Source: Endomychus coccineus
Lineage: Eukaryota; Arthropoda; Insecta; Coleoptera; Endomychidae
Length of the DNA stretch: 64,000 bases
NCBI GenBank assembly: GCA_958510875.1
Contig: OY294070.1
Location: 42,980,306 to 43,044,305 of the forward strand
Direction of reading: 5' to 3'
Both the position numbers and the translations under genes were made by a program. Positions 10,836-21,902 of this stretch are shown here, piece by piece. A model generated the notes under the pieces. It had not been told where the DNA came from and ran no database searches. It was given only the letters and a program-made list of their open reading frames with translations. Positions within the stretch are counted from its first letter, which is position 1, and each line of letters opens with the position of its first letter.

Positions 10836-11528
10836 CTGCAATTTTTCCAATCAGATATCTTGAAACTATAATTATATGACAATATGCGAAAGAATGAATG
10901 ATAAATCTGCATAAGTAGGTCTTTCAAGGTGGAACATCTACCGGGAATGTTGGCTACTAAGCCCAATTCCGAGGAAATTGAGGGATTCTTTTGAATTTTC
11001 TTATGATATAAGTTTCCTGGATTCAGATTTGGGCACATAATTCAATAATTTTCCATTACTAATGATTCTTGACCTAAGTATGAATTATATATAAATTCTC
11101 GGCAATTAAGTCACACTGACACATATGCTTATTTTTTCTATCTTTTCATATGTTTGGGTCTCATGACCATTATCAGAAGACGTATCAATGTCTAAAACGG
11201 GATTTTTAAAGGTAATTGTATCAAGCACAAAGCATCCTTATCACACCAATTTCAATCAAAAATACCCATGTCTCCGAAACGAACAGATACACGAGTAATC
11301 GAAATTGTAACACATTAATGTATTAAGTATATGAATATGTATCGAGAAGTTACTGCATAGTAATCTACTTCTAATATGCGAAGTCGTCTCATGCAATGTT
11401 TGAATAAGACTGAAACAAAACTATAATACGTTCAAGTATCCACTTTCGATCCAGATGCTAAAGATTTATGAGGTAATAGATAAAGGTTGTCAGACCTTAC
11501 CAGAAATATTGATATTTGAGCATTCTAC

Positions 11529-12068
11529 CTAAAATATACTTTTAACATCATAAAGACGCCTTAGGTATTTGCAATAATTTTGATTAATCAAATTAATATG
11601 AATCTGACTTGATAATTGAACGTCTGTTCTATGATTTACATACTTGGAGTCACGTTTCATGTGAGTCATCTCCAGAATAGATCTTTTATAATAGTTGAAT
11701 CCTTTAGTTGAAATATTAACATTTTTGGAATCGAATTGATGGTTATAATCAAAACAATGTTTATTTTCTGTTTGGCAAATATTGTGTAGAGCTTCCTGTA
11801 TGAATCCCATCTCAATTTAAGCAATTACCTCAATTTTCTCTGAGGTCTGCGGAATATATGGTAATGTTATAAAATTATCTGTATTACCGTTTATGTTGTT
11901 TATATATGACGTCCCATTATAAATTTCGTTTATTCTCCATTTAATGATCGGGTTGAAAAATGTTTTTGGGTAGCCATTCATTTTAAATGTATTATGAACA
12001 ATTTTAAAATTTTTCGGATGGTTCTCTGGGTGGAACAATTCAGCAGAGCGATCTGTAAAACTGTTCAT
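11529..12068 (-). pseudogene. Penelope-type C-terminal region remnant
   Basis: Two frames carry KMNGYPKTFFNPI and CFDYNHQF...KGFNYYKRSILEM...VNHRTD, which recur in the copies at 26196-28937 and 41932-43197. They form the linker and end of the endonuclease part. The GIY-YIG active-site residues themselves are not legible here. Confidence 0.65.
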
Positions 12069-12286
12069 AACGCTTTATTCATAACTTGTTGGTGCAACTA
12101 AATTAAAGTGAAGATATCGTTGCGATCAAATTTCTTTACTTTTTATTTTTCCATCCGAACCATGCCTAATGTTCATATCCAGGAAATTTTTTGTTCACTT
12201 CTATTTCAAAAGTGAATTGAAGTTTACGGTGGAAATTGTTACATTTATTAATCACGTACTGAATATTATCATTGGGAACACACATA

Positions 12287-12870
12287 AGGCAATCATCTAC
12301 ATACCATTTGAAGATAACGGATTGAAAATCTAATGAATTTATTAGATTCCTCTAGGAATTCCATAACTGGGTTAACAATATTAGCTGAAATAAGAGATCC
12401 CATTGCTGTGCCGAACATTTGTCCAAAATATTGCTCATTGGAATAGGTGCATTCTAAACAAAACTTTACTGCTTTTATGAATTCAAATTGATCTAGAGGT
12501 GTGAGGTTTTCAATCTCTCCCCACATTTTTTTTGATGCTCGTCAATTCCAAGACGACTGGTGTATTTGTAAATAGAGAAACAACCTCCAAGAAAATTAAT
12601 AGATGATCTACGGGTACGGATTGATTTTTCATGAACGAATTAAAATGCGTTCGCATAAAATTATTTTTTTCCTATCATATTATTGATAGATTTTGATAAA
12701 AATTTTGATAAATTGTAGGTAGGCTCTCCAATATTACTTACAATAGGTCATATAGGTATATCACTTTTATGAACTTCAAATCAACAGGGATTATCATATT
12801 TCGGTAACATTTATTTATTAATTTACTCATGCCATTTTGTACTGATAATGTAGGGTCAAAATTAAATTTT
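12287..12870 (-). pseudogene. Penelope-type reverse transcriptase remnant
   Basis: It contains the family blocks HKSDIPI-PIVSNIGEPTY (one residue replaced by a stop), GTAMGSLISANIVNPVMEFLEE and YVDDC in order. Catalytic YVDD is preserved, but at least one stop and frame changes separate the blocks. Confidence 0.7.
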
Positions 12871-13241
12871 TTATAAGTTGTTTCATCATTTAACATATTT
12901 TATATTTTGTTTTTGTAGTCATCTCTATGCATTATGACGGTTTTATTACATTTATCCGCGTTCGAAACTAATATTTGAGGGTTAGCATCTAAGAACTCTT
13001 TGGTCTTTTTGTCTAATAGTTAAAACGATTTTTTGCTATGCCTATTTCTGATTTCTGTTTATTCTTTTTATTTGTCAAGATGTTACAAATTTTATTTCTG
13101 ATTTGATTTTTTTCTTCTAAATTTTTTTTCTAATTCTGCATTCTAAATTAGCAAAGCAAATTTCGGACCTAACCTTAACGTGTCCTACACCTCATCCAGA
13201 ATATTTGTTTTTTAACCATTGTTTATTGCTTTTTGGTATTG

Positions 13242-13622
13242 TTAGTTACATACTTCATTAAACTGTTCATCTTTTTTTATTAAATGGCTGTCTTTGTTGA
13301 AATTTCTTTCGAAATTGTTCTGCTGGTTTTGAAAAAATTGGGTGATGAAGTTGCTATCAAAATTCAGATAACAGGATTGTTTAACGAACTTAATTTTGTT
13401 TTCAACCTCTGCTACATCTGTGCGAGGTTCTTTAATGCGCAACTTCAAACAATTTTCATGAAGAGAATTAAACAATTTAGCGTACGCCTTCTTATTTGAC
13501 ATATTCATATACTTAAAACATTGATGTGTTACAATTTCGATTACTAGTGCTTCTGTTCGTTTCGGTGACGTGGGCATTTTAAATTGGAATTGGTGCGATG
13601 AGGACGCTTTATGATGATACAT
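13242..13622 (-). pseudogene. Penelope-type N-terminal region remnant
   Basis: A 126-codon frame with SPKRTEALVIEIVTHQCFKYMN and basic, Asn-rich sequence. Its start and position next to the element edge match the same region of copies B and C. No enzymatic motif is visible. Confidence 0.5.
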
Positions 13623-13729
13623 TTAGTTTTAAGAAATCCCATTTCGTGAAGACGAAAATAATAAGCTTATGTGTTAGTGTTAGTGTTAGTGTAACCTATT
13701 TTCCGAGAATTTATATATAATAATTTTCT

Positions 13730-14035
13730 ATTTAATATATATCAAATCCTCTTCAATTGAAGATATATTCTTTTGTGGTGGCTGATTGAATGGATAAAAG
13801 AATCTTAATTTTTTATAAAATACTGAAAAATATATGTATTAGCAGAATTCAATCAATAGTGAAACATCTTGAAGGGAGTAAATATTAAATGATTCATTGT
13901 GCACTTATATAGGAAAACATTGTGATAGTTGAATTGGCAGCAGTATTCGAAATAAGAAGAGGAGCGTCGCGAATTGAGCTATGGTTTTATATGCATACAA
14001 AAATAGAGATGTAATGTAGAAAAGCAGCTTGCTTC
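13730..14035. other. Gene-free intronic stretch
   Basis: Phospholipase intron 3 between two transposons. AT-rich, no recognised feature. Confidence 0.4.
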
Positions 14036-14040
14036 ATAAA

Positions 14041-16157
14041 GCCGGTCACAAACATGCGGTATTCGACGAATCGCGATTATTTGTCATTCAGTGAGCAGCT
14101 TGGCAAATATTCGTTACATGCCGAGCACTGCTATTGGATGATTTCTCCGAGTGGCGAATGTACAACGTATCCAGAAGAAATACTAAAACACTTAGTGTCG
14201 GTTCATTTTCCTGACTCTGGAAAAGGAGATTTGGCTACACAATGAATAGATGGACAGGGTGACCATTACAATGTACTTTCATTTGTCCTGCAACTTAGTC
14301 AATTACGAAAAGATGAAGTGGGTCATATCCGGGTACGTACCATATAAATCACCAGGCGGAGATGGGATTTTCCCGGCTCCCCTTTAAGAGAGTCAGGAAA
14401 TCATCATCAAGCTATAAGTGCTTATCCCAAGGCGGGTAAAACTGATTATACTCACGAGCGAACGCATTCCGCCCTGTCAGTATTACTTCATTCTCATTAA
14501 AGGCAATAGAGAGACTGATTGATAGACACTTAAGGGACGGCCACTGAGGGGTTATCTCTCTCCACTCAAACTGCCTTGCTACATCAAGTCAAACGGATAG
14601 ATGATGCTATGACTCGGGAAGAATATGCCCCAAGGGTACTTATAGACATCGAAGGAGCGTTTGATAATACGTCCGTCGAGTCTATTTTCTCTGCCGCCAT
14701 GAAAATGTGGAATCAATACAACATTGGTACGCAGGAACATCTCGAATATCGAGTGATGAAAGCTTCTGCGATCTTTTGGGCGTGTAGGAGAGCTTTCAGT
14801 AGCATATGGGGATTACAGTCACAGATCCTTCATTAGGACACTTCCGTGATTAGACCTATGATCACCTATACCACAGTTGTGTGGTGGTCAGGGACGAAGG
14901 ACTGATATGTTCCAACGCCCCTTGAATCGACGGCAGCGGCTTGCATGCGTAGGTATCACGAGTGGTATGAGTTCGGCCCAACGTGAACTCTTGAAGCTCT
15001 CGCTGGAATATCACCTCTATGCTCATTCATAAAAGCTGAGGCCATGAGAACGGCGTATAGGTTAGGGGGGGAGCTAGGTCACTAGACTAAAACGCACTAT
15101 TCTCGTGGTCACTTCTCATCCCTGATGAGGGTGATAACGAAATTCTTGCCCTGTTGCCACCAGACAAGGAGGGTCCAGCTTCGGAAGCAGGAGTTTAATT
15201 TGAAAAAGTGTAGGATCACTATATCAGTGCCCCAGGCGGGTACAGCACGGTTATTTAGGCTGAGATCTACGTAATTCTGACTTGCGCCTTGGAAAACCTG
15301 AGCAGAAACTATATAACTAGGCATATTTACATCTGCACAGACAGCCGGTAGGCTCTGGGGACTCTCAAGTCGCCCAAAGTCGCATCAAAGTTAGTCCAAA
15401 TATATAGAGATGCACTGTCTGAACCAGCCATGACGAAACAAAGATGAACTCATCTGGGTCACAGTATACAGTGGATTTGAAGGGAATGGAATAGCCGACA
15501 CCCTGGCCAGGAGGAGATAGTCTGACACCATTGTTGGGCCAGAGCCAATGGTCGCTTCAACTTCACGTATGAGGTAGGCCAAGCTCTTTATCAAATAGCT
15601 TGTTCTTAGGTTCTCAATGGCATCCCTTTCTCTAAACAGAAAGAACATCATGGAGATGACTTGAATCCTCGCTGGTCATTGTCGTCTCAACAAAAACCTT
15701 CATATTATGGGCATAGCAGATGACCCTATATGTAGGAAATGCAGAGAGGTGAAAGAAACTGTTTCACAAGCCCCGTTTGAATGCCCAGCTTTGATATTCC
15801 TCAGTCACCGTTAGTTCGGCAAAGCAAAACTGTTTCTAGAGGAACTAATGGAAGCTAACGTAATCAATATTCTAGGTTTTTGTTGGGCCATAAACCTGCT
15901 AGTATATAATGAGTTTCTGATTATGAGGCACACAATGGGCCCAATCAAGCGGTATAAATGCATCTGCCCCTCAAGGATGATAATGATGATGAAGACTGCA
16001 AAGTAAATATTCGTTCTCTTTGACTCGGGCTAAAATATCGCCACGATGTGGGAATAGCGATTATTCGTCACGAGCAATACATTCACACTGCGCTATACGG
16101 TGAACAGCGATTATTTGTTATTCGAGGTTCGCCGAATACCACATGTCTGTACCCGGC
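14041..16157. mobile_element. TIR transposon with nested retroelement
   Basis: The ends GCCGGTCACAAACATGCGGT (14041) and the inverse of CATGTCTGTACCCGGC (ending 16157) form terminal inverted repeats. A 5-bp duplication, ATAAA, flanks it at 14036-14040 and 16158-16162. Removing the nested 1.9-kb retroelement leaves a non-coding element of about 220 bp, so this is a MITE. The superfamily is unknown. Confidence 0.7.
14116..16004 (+). pseudogene. RNase H-bearing non-LTR retrotransposon, internally deleted
   Basis: An 11-bp duplication AAATATTCGTT (14105-14115 and 16005-16015) brackets it. Legible parts in order are TYPEEILKHLVSVHFPDS (about 14165-14220), a palm fragment VLIDIEGAFDNTS (about 14637-14676), the thumb region near 14745-14990 and RNase H (AEIYVILTCA, then YICTDSR, about 15258-15345). 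A fingerlike C-terminus follows with ADDPICRKCREV (about 15719-15755). The style is I/LOA-clade. The catalytic FADD block is missing and many stops occur. The related copy at 33653-34918 has lost a different part. Confidence 0.75.
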
Positions 16158-16162
16158 ATAAA

Positions 16163-16966
16163 ACAAATGGAACATACACTGCGGTCCAAATTTAACGGAT
16201 TACTTCTTATTCTACGTTATTAGCCATTTTTGAGGAAAACCCTAAAATAGGTCTATTTTTGATTGAAACTTCACATCTCTTCTGAGATTTAGACTTCACG
16301 GCCATTACGGCTATAACGTCATCGATCATTTTTTCACCTGTAAATTTTGGAATTCACGGAATCTGTTTGAAGAGCTGATTTCAAAAATCTATAAAACTTG
16401 GGATTTTGGGCACTGTAGACGTTTAGAATGGCGTTATTTTAATAGTAATGCTCAAATCAATCATTCCCGAAGAATATTTTTTCAATACAGGTCCGTTTGT
16501 ATTTTCGAAACGACACTTTTTGACATCTGTACCTTCTAGTCCTTGACTATTCTTCTAATTGTTTTAAATTGAATGGAGGGTCAAGTGTTACCCCATTTTG
16601 AAGAGCATGTGTCGGGAAGTCAAGCATTCAGGTGTTTGGACCCCAAGTGTGATATTCACTTCCTGAAATCGACTGTTCATTCAACAAATCAACAAATTCA
16701 CAGGACGTTCGATCCGAAAAAATTATCGATGATGTCGTAGGCGTAGCATCAGATTTGAAACGACGTGCAGCTTAAAAGAAAAATCGACCTATTTCAAGAT
16801 TCTTACCAAAAATCATAGGAAAGAAATGTATTACCTACATTTGAACCGCAGTGGAAAATAAAATTCATTCAGGGCAAAAATGATAGGGGATAACGTTAAT
16901 GAGAGTTCTGATGAAATGAGTGAACTCAATAGACAAGGTAAGGTATCTACATTATTTCGTAATTAC
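16163..16966. other. Gene-free intronic stretch
   Basis: Phospholipase intron 3 proximal to the Ca2+-loop exon. No coding or repeat signal recognised. Confidence 0.4.
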
Positions 16967-17127
16967 CTGGTCCACACCATTTTGTTCCAGGATAGATGAA
17001 CCCTCCCTGATGAGCAGAATGTACGTATTGAGAATTACAAATGGCTACCAATTTCGTAATAGAATTGTCTGTCATTTGTCTTACACGACGAGGATCAGAA
17101 CTCAGCAACATACTTCGGATTGTACCC
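16967..17127 (-). CDS. Phospholipase A2: exon with Ca2+-binding loop
   Basis: The 161 bases lie between the acceptor TATTTTGTAG and the donor CCAG|GTAATT. They encode a basic segment (SSDPRRVRQM) and then GGFIYPGTKWCGPG. The YPGT-WCG-G block is the Ca2+-binding loop and N-terminus of mature group III phospholipases. Bee-venom enzyme starts with nearly the same motif. The exon ends in phase 1; G plus GT of the next exon makes the loop glycine, followed by Asn. Both splice sites are strong and the frame is uninterrupted. Confidence 0.85.
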
Positions 17128-17925
17128 CTACAAAATAGATATAACATAATAGTATTCTTATTGATCCTTTCACTACATACACATTCATCACTAAAGTCTG
17201 GCATTTATGAAATTTCCGTATTTGGCATATTTTTCATATTTTTAACTATTTTTAAATTTTTAGCATATCTGTAACAATTTTACAACAATTCCTTCCTATA
17301 CAATTTAACCAAAACATTTTATTATTCTTGCGCGTAAAGTAAATTTAAAAGCTCTCAATTTTTGTTGCTTGACTGGTTTTGCATGTAGCAGGTATAATTT
17401 TGCGAAAACGACAATTACTGGTAAATCCCAATAATATTGTTGATGTTTGAAATATTCACTTAATCCGGAAGTAGGTACTAAGAATTAATTACCCAACACC
17501 GTTGGGGTCCATTTATTTGTTGCCAAACTGAGGGCACGAGGAGGGGCATAATTATCAAAAGTTTTCTTTAAAGTTGAGTCGACAATTTTAGAGTTAATTT
17601 AAATTCAGATTTTGAAGTGTGCCAGTGTGTCTATTTAAAATCATCATGGTATCAAAGTGTCTATGTGGATTAAACCATTTCCAGAGTTGTCTATGGACAT
17701 GGGAAAAGTATTCTGCTCAGTATGCAGCAAAATTGTAGGTACAAATTCATTATTTTCAAAGCTATACAGACTTTTCAACATACTTTTTTTTTTCTAAAAA
17801 ACCAGCTATACAAGGTGTGTCATGAAGAGGGTTTATTAACTATGCACAAGGTGTATTTTACATAACTTTCTAAGATTTCAAATATTAGGATTTTTCGGTA
17901 TAGAGTGTTGTTTGCCTCTGGCATA

Positions 17926-18309
17926 CAGAGTGGCACAAACTTTGATCGTAGTCTCATAAATCCTTCGAAACAGAACTAAACAATTTTTTTGAATGAAACT
18001 GGTCAATGGTGGACAAAAGCACATATTCTAAAAATTTTGTTTCTTACAATTCGGCTGTTAATTAAAAACGTATTTCAGGGTTACGTAGCGGTAATTATAA
18101 CGGCTCCAAAAATAGACAAAGTTGGTCATTTAATAATTTATGAAAAAGTAGGTTATATTTGCATAATTTAGTATTGGGTTATCCTGTACACATGAAAATA
18201 ATTATAGAATACGTGTTTTCGTCCACCATTGACCAGTTTTATTTAAAAAAATTGTTAAGTTTTATTTCAAAGGAGTTATGGAACTACGACCAAGGTTTAC
18301 CCCACCCTG
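17926..18309. mobile_element. 384-bp foldback MITE, TA target site
   Basis: The ends CAGAGTGG... and ...CCACCCTG are inverted, and pairing continues through most of the element (17926-18035 against 18200-18309, including GGTCAATGGTGGAC and its complement). TA flanks at 17924-17925 and 18310-18311 suggest Tc1/mariner mobilisation. Lies in phospholipase intron 2. Confidence 0.7.
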
Positions 18310-18693
18310 TAGTCCGATATATATTTTTAAATAACAAAATATTTAACTATGTTTTGTTTTAATTCAAACTACCCCATTAAAAAGCAATTGATTGTGAAAA
18401 TTAATGAATTAATTTTTAAATAATTTCTTATTTAAATTTTTTTTTTCATATTTCAACTAAATTTCTTTCATATATATGATCATATTTCCTACTTTTTTTT
18501 CTTCATGTTTGCCTCACTTTATTCATCACTTAAATGTGTAGATATTTGTTTAGTTAAGCAAAAACAAAATATTGGGCTTCCACCTGAGGAATGAATTTTT
18601 TGTTAGTTTCAGTCCCATCCAGTATCTTCCAGTTTTAATAATAATAATATATTGCAGATTTTCTAAATCGTGATAATTATTTAATATAGTATA

Positions 18694-19104
18694 GGTCTCT
18701 TGATCGATGCGTTACGCCACAGCTAAATAGCTCCAGACAGCTGTTTCATTTTCTGCGGCTCATCAGTTCAACGGTTGGAACTGTAGTGATAGAATAATCA
18801 ATTGTTCAATTATTGGCTATTGCGTTGGTTTGTGTCGCCCTCTGATACTTGATCCTACAATTGCCAGTCGTATCTTTATTCCATTTAGTTAATGTTCTCA
18901 TTGCGTTAGTTTTTCTATTCGCGGCTAGATGGTGTTAGTTGATCTATGCCTCTCTAGCACTTTCTGTATTGGTTTATGTATACATCAGCAGAGATATCGA
19001 TCGGTGGCACTACAGTTCTATTCGTTACACCGATGAGGCAGAGAGACGAAAAAGACTGTCTGAAGCTATTTGGCTGTGGTATCACTGATCGATCTCGAGA
19101 GACC
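18694..19104. mobile_element. 411-bp MITE with inverted ends
   Basis: GGTCTCTTGATCGATGCGTT...CACAGCTAAATAGCTCCAGACAG at the left pairs with CTGTCTGAAGCTATTTGGCTGTG...GATCGATCTCGAGAGACC at the right. No reading frame. Flanks are TATA and TGTA; the target duplication may be TA. Confidence 0.65.
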
Positions 19105-19139
19105 TGTACTACCTCTACCTTTGTGGATTAGATTAATTT

Positions 19140-19300
19140 CTAACAAGCACTTTTTCAATTATTTACTTTTATCCAACATAGGATTATTGAAATAAATGAA
19201 CGTGAATATTGAACAATAGGTGGGATTTGTATACATGTCTTAAAAATGTCTAGTTGACAATGGTAACTAATCGAATCGCCACTCAACTTCTGTTGAGTGA
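19140..19300 (-). repeat. Decayed copy of the tRNA-like repeat
   Basis: ACATAGGATTATTGAAATAAATGAACGTGAATATTGAACAATAGG-type sequence aligns with the flank and tRNA 3' half of the 475-bp unit, but the cloverleaf is lost. Confidence 0.5.
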
Positions 19301-19618
19301 ATGCAGGCCAGCAGATATTTTGGTATTTTGAATTTTGCCTGTTCCTAAGTATTTTTTTGGTATAGAATCCTGAATAGCCGTCGATTCAGTTCATCACATC
19401 TAGTTTTGGAGATACGCTATATTGACGTCTTTCAGAATAAAAGCATCTTACTGCTTATGTACATTTCACGTTATCACTATTACTGTTTGCTCCAACTGCT
19501 AGTCGAAAAAAGAAAATACATGAAGTGAGGTAAAATGGAGTAAAACAATTTTTTATTTAATTTCCATAAGATTTTATTATTCAATAAACACGAGCATTTT
19601 CGACTTTTACATCATTAA

Positions 19619-20187
19619 CTTCCGCGGATAGCTCATCTTGAAAAATCTTGACTTCCGTATGGATTCCGCGTCACAATATCTCGACTTGATGCCGACGTTC
19701 CGCCAACCCTTACAGATGGCATCTTCAGGGCAGGCTACTCGTGAGAAAGAACATGAGCGCTGTACAAGGCTTCGCGACACCAGTAGATCTGCACTTGTGG
19801 AACACTAGTTTGACAATAATCATCAAATCCTTTTCGAAAATACTAAAATCCTAGCCCGAGCCCCAAACTTCTATCAGCGAAAAATCCTTGAAGAAATCCT
19901 GAAACATCCAAATAACCTAAACCGTAACTCAGGATATTACCGTGATCACACAACGGTAGGGTCAGGTGCCGCAACGGAGTTAACCTCCGGAATGAAGGCA
20001 GTAAACTGTGTAGCATGACGGATTTTTCCTCCAATAAATACGGCTACAGAAACCAGTCGAACCAGTTTCAGTTCATGCCTCAAGCCTGCCTGAAGGTGCC
20101 ACCTGTAATGGTTACCGAAACGTCGGCATCAAGTCAAGCTATTGTGACGCAGAATCCATCCGGAAGCCAAGATTTTTCAATTGGCTA
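19619..20187 (+). mobile_element. Penelope-like element, family 2, short copy
   Basis: Inverted ends (TTGACTTCCGTATGGATTCC at the left against GGAATCCATC-type sequence at the right) flank a remnant of the GIY-YIG C-terminus: GTGAGAAAGAACATGAGCGC for the VKEHERC block and ARAPNFYQRKILEE. A decayed hammerhead (CTGAAGG...GAAACGTCGGC, 20092-20130) lies before the right end. Reverse transcriptase is absent. Confidence 0.7.
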
Positions 20188-20192
20188 TTAAG

Positions 20193-21196
20193 TGTAGTCA
20201 TTCCACGTCAGAACAATGGGTCAACTTCTCCGATTTCGTTCAAATTTTGGGGATAGGTTCTCATTACCGAAAAAATAAGATACTGAAAATTTCAGGTCGA
20301 TAGGTAATAAAATTTTGGATATATCGGCCAATAAAACAAGTTGGCCAATTTTAACGTCAAAAAATTCAAAATCAAATTTCTTCGGTAAAAATGAACTTTT
20401 ATGACCAAAAAAATTCGGAAAAGCCCAAATTGATAGGAAATTTTCCCAGGAATCCGATTAAATCAGAATATCTAGCGTATTTAGCGGACGCATGCGTAAA
20501 AATCTCGAAAAACTCAAAAATTCACTTTTTCTTTAAAAATTGATAACTCAGCTGCTGCCACTTCGATTTTCTCAAAATTTTCAGGGAAGGTAGCTGAAAC
20601 CATGTACTTTCATGTAAAATCTGCGGATCCATGCTCTTGATATGAAAATTTTTGTCAAAAGACCGAAAATACGGAAATTTAAAAAAAAATGTATCGTTAT
20701 ATTTAAGTACGATGAGCATTGTAGAATTCAATCATAATTCAATAGAATTTAAAAAATAGGTTATAAATAGATAATCAAAATTAAATAATTCAATTTAGCA
20801 GAACGTGAAAAAAATATTGAAATCCAAAAAAAGTTTCAGTGACAGGTCTATAGATTTGATGTTTTTAAACTTTTCTAAATAATTTTCATATTTTTTTATT
20901 CGGTTTAACTTCCCACAAGAAAATTTATTTAACAATGTTGTGTGATATTATGAATACCTACATTTAAAAATTCAATATCAATTTTTGGGATAAAAAATAA
21001 TCAAATGAAAATTTTTTAAATTAACAATATCCTAAGACAAGTAAGAAACAGTCGTAAGAGTAGTAATACGCAACTCAAGTACAGTAAAATATAATCATCA
21101 TATTGATCACATAATTTATTTTTTGAAAAACTGTTTAAAATTTTTTTTGTTTGACCGTATAATTTTATTTTAACATAATTCTTCACAGTTTCCACT
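20193..21196. other. Gene-free intronic stretch
   Basis: AT-rich phospholipase intron 2 DNA. Many short frames, none with a family signature. Confidence 0.4.
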
Positions 21197-21880
21197 GTGA
21201 CATTTGACAGTACGAAATTTGAAAACGATAAGGTCGGTTTTTCATTGTTTGCCAGCCTTAGGCCCAAATTTTGCGTTTTAGCCGGATCCCCAGGAACTCA
21301 TGCTGTTTGTGTTTGCATAAAGCACCAAAACACAAAACTTTTATTGGACGCCTTGCGTTCCAAGCTCAAATACAAAGAAATAATAATAAAACTGATGTGT
21401 GATATTGGCAACAAAACTTGCATGATGAGGTTATGTTCAAAAAGTTCACAAAAAGACCACATGAACAATATTTTGAAGTCGGAATTGTTATCATCTTATG
21501 ATTTGGAAGACATTTTGCCTTCAAACAATGGACCCAAGTAGACCGATCTGAGTTAATTATTCAGACTTGTACGTACGAGAACTTGTTGGATTTATTGATT
21601 AATCAGTTTAATAATCTTATTCCACATCATTACATAGCTCTTCAACAAGCCAATTTTTTTTTAAATATGAAAGAAAATTTAGAAGAATATACAGCTGCAG
21701 TCGGTATGGATTTTGCTGAAAATAATATATACGTTATCCAGGACGAAGTTCAAAGCCATTACTGGGCCAGAAATACTGTACATCCAGTCGTGATATATAC
21801 AAAAAATAACGAAGAAGTTATTAATCACAAATCTCTTTGTTATCACACATCAGTTTTATTATTATTTCTTTGTATTTGAG
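21197..21880 (+). pseudogene. Transposon-type protein of unknown family, frameshifted
   Basis: Frame 21197-21541 has FSLFASLRPKFCVLAGSPGT and HAVCVCIKHQN. Around 21515 the frame shifts and continues with KQWTQVDRSELIIQTCTYEN, HHYIALQQA, AAVGMDFAENNIYVIQDEVQ and TVHPVVIYTKN. I recall this pattern (ASLRPK, GSPGTH-VCVC, DFAEN) from multicopy uncharacterised insect and cnidarian proteins of transposon type, but cannot name the family. After 21840 the protein end is replaced by an inverted duplication of 21347-21404. Product inactive. Confidence 0.5.
21347..21404. repeat. 58-bp perfect inverted duplication, left arm
   Basis: Identical, base for base, to the reverse complement of 21841-21898. It is coding sequence of the transposon-type frame. 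Confidence 0.9.
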
Positions 21881-21898
21881 CTTGGAACGCAAGGCGTC
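21841..21898. repeat. 58-bp perfect inverted duplication, right arm
   Basis: Reverse complement of 21347-21404. It ends the related protein similarity. Confidence 0.9.
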
Positions 21899-21902
21899 TA
21901 AT

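Larger units (their letters stand above)
11066..13725 (-). mobile_element. Penelope-like element, family 1, copy A (decayed)
   Basis: Both ends carry the family edge (AATTCTCGGCAATTAAGTCAC at the left, its complement near 13690). Inside, on the minus strand and in scattered frames, are an N-terminal region (13242-13622), the Penelope motif IVSNIGEPTYNL (about 12715-12750), GTAMGSLISAN (about 12385-12415), KWYVDDC (about 12285-12310) and a GIY-YIG-type C-terminal tail CFDYNHQF...YYKRSILEM (about 11660-11765). Many stops and frameshifts are present, so it is dead. It sits in phospholipase intron 3 (10836-16966), in the same orientation as the gene. Confidence 0.8.

Noticed and set aside
16920..17274. 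Plus-strand frames over the Ca2+-loop exon
   Set aside because: They are the antisense of a confirmed phospholipase exon and show no family match.
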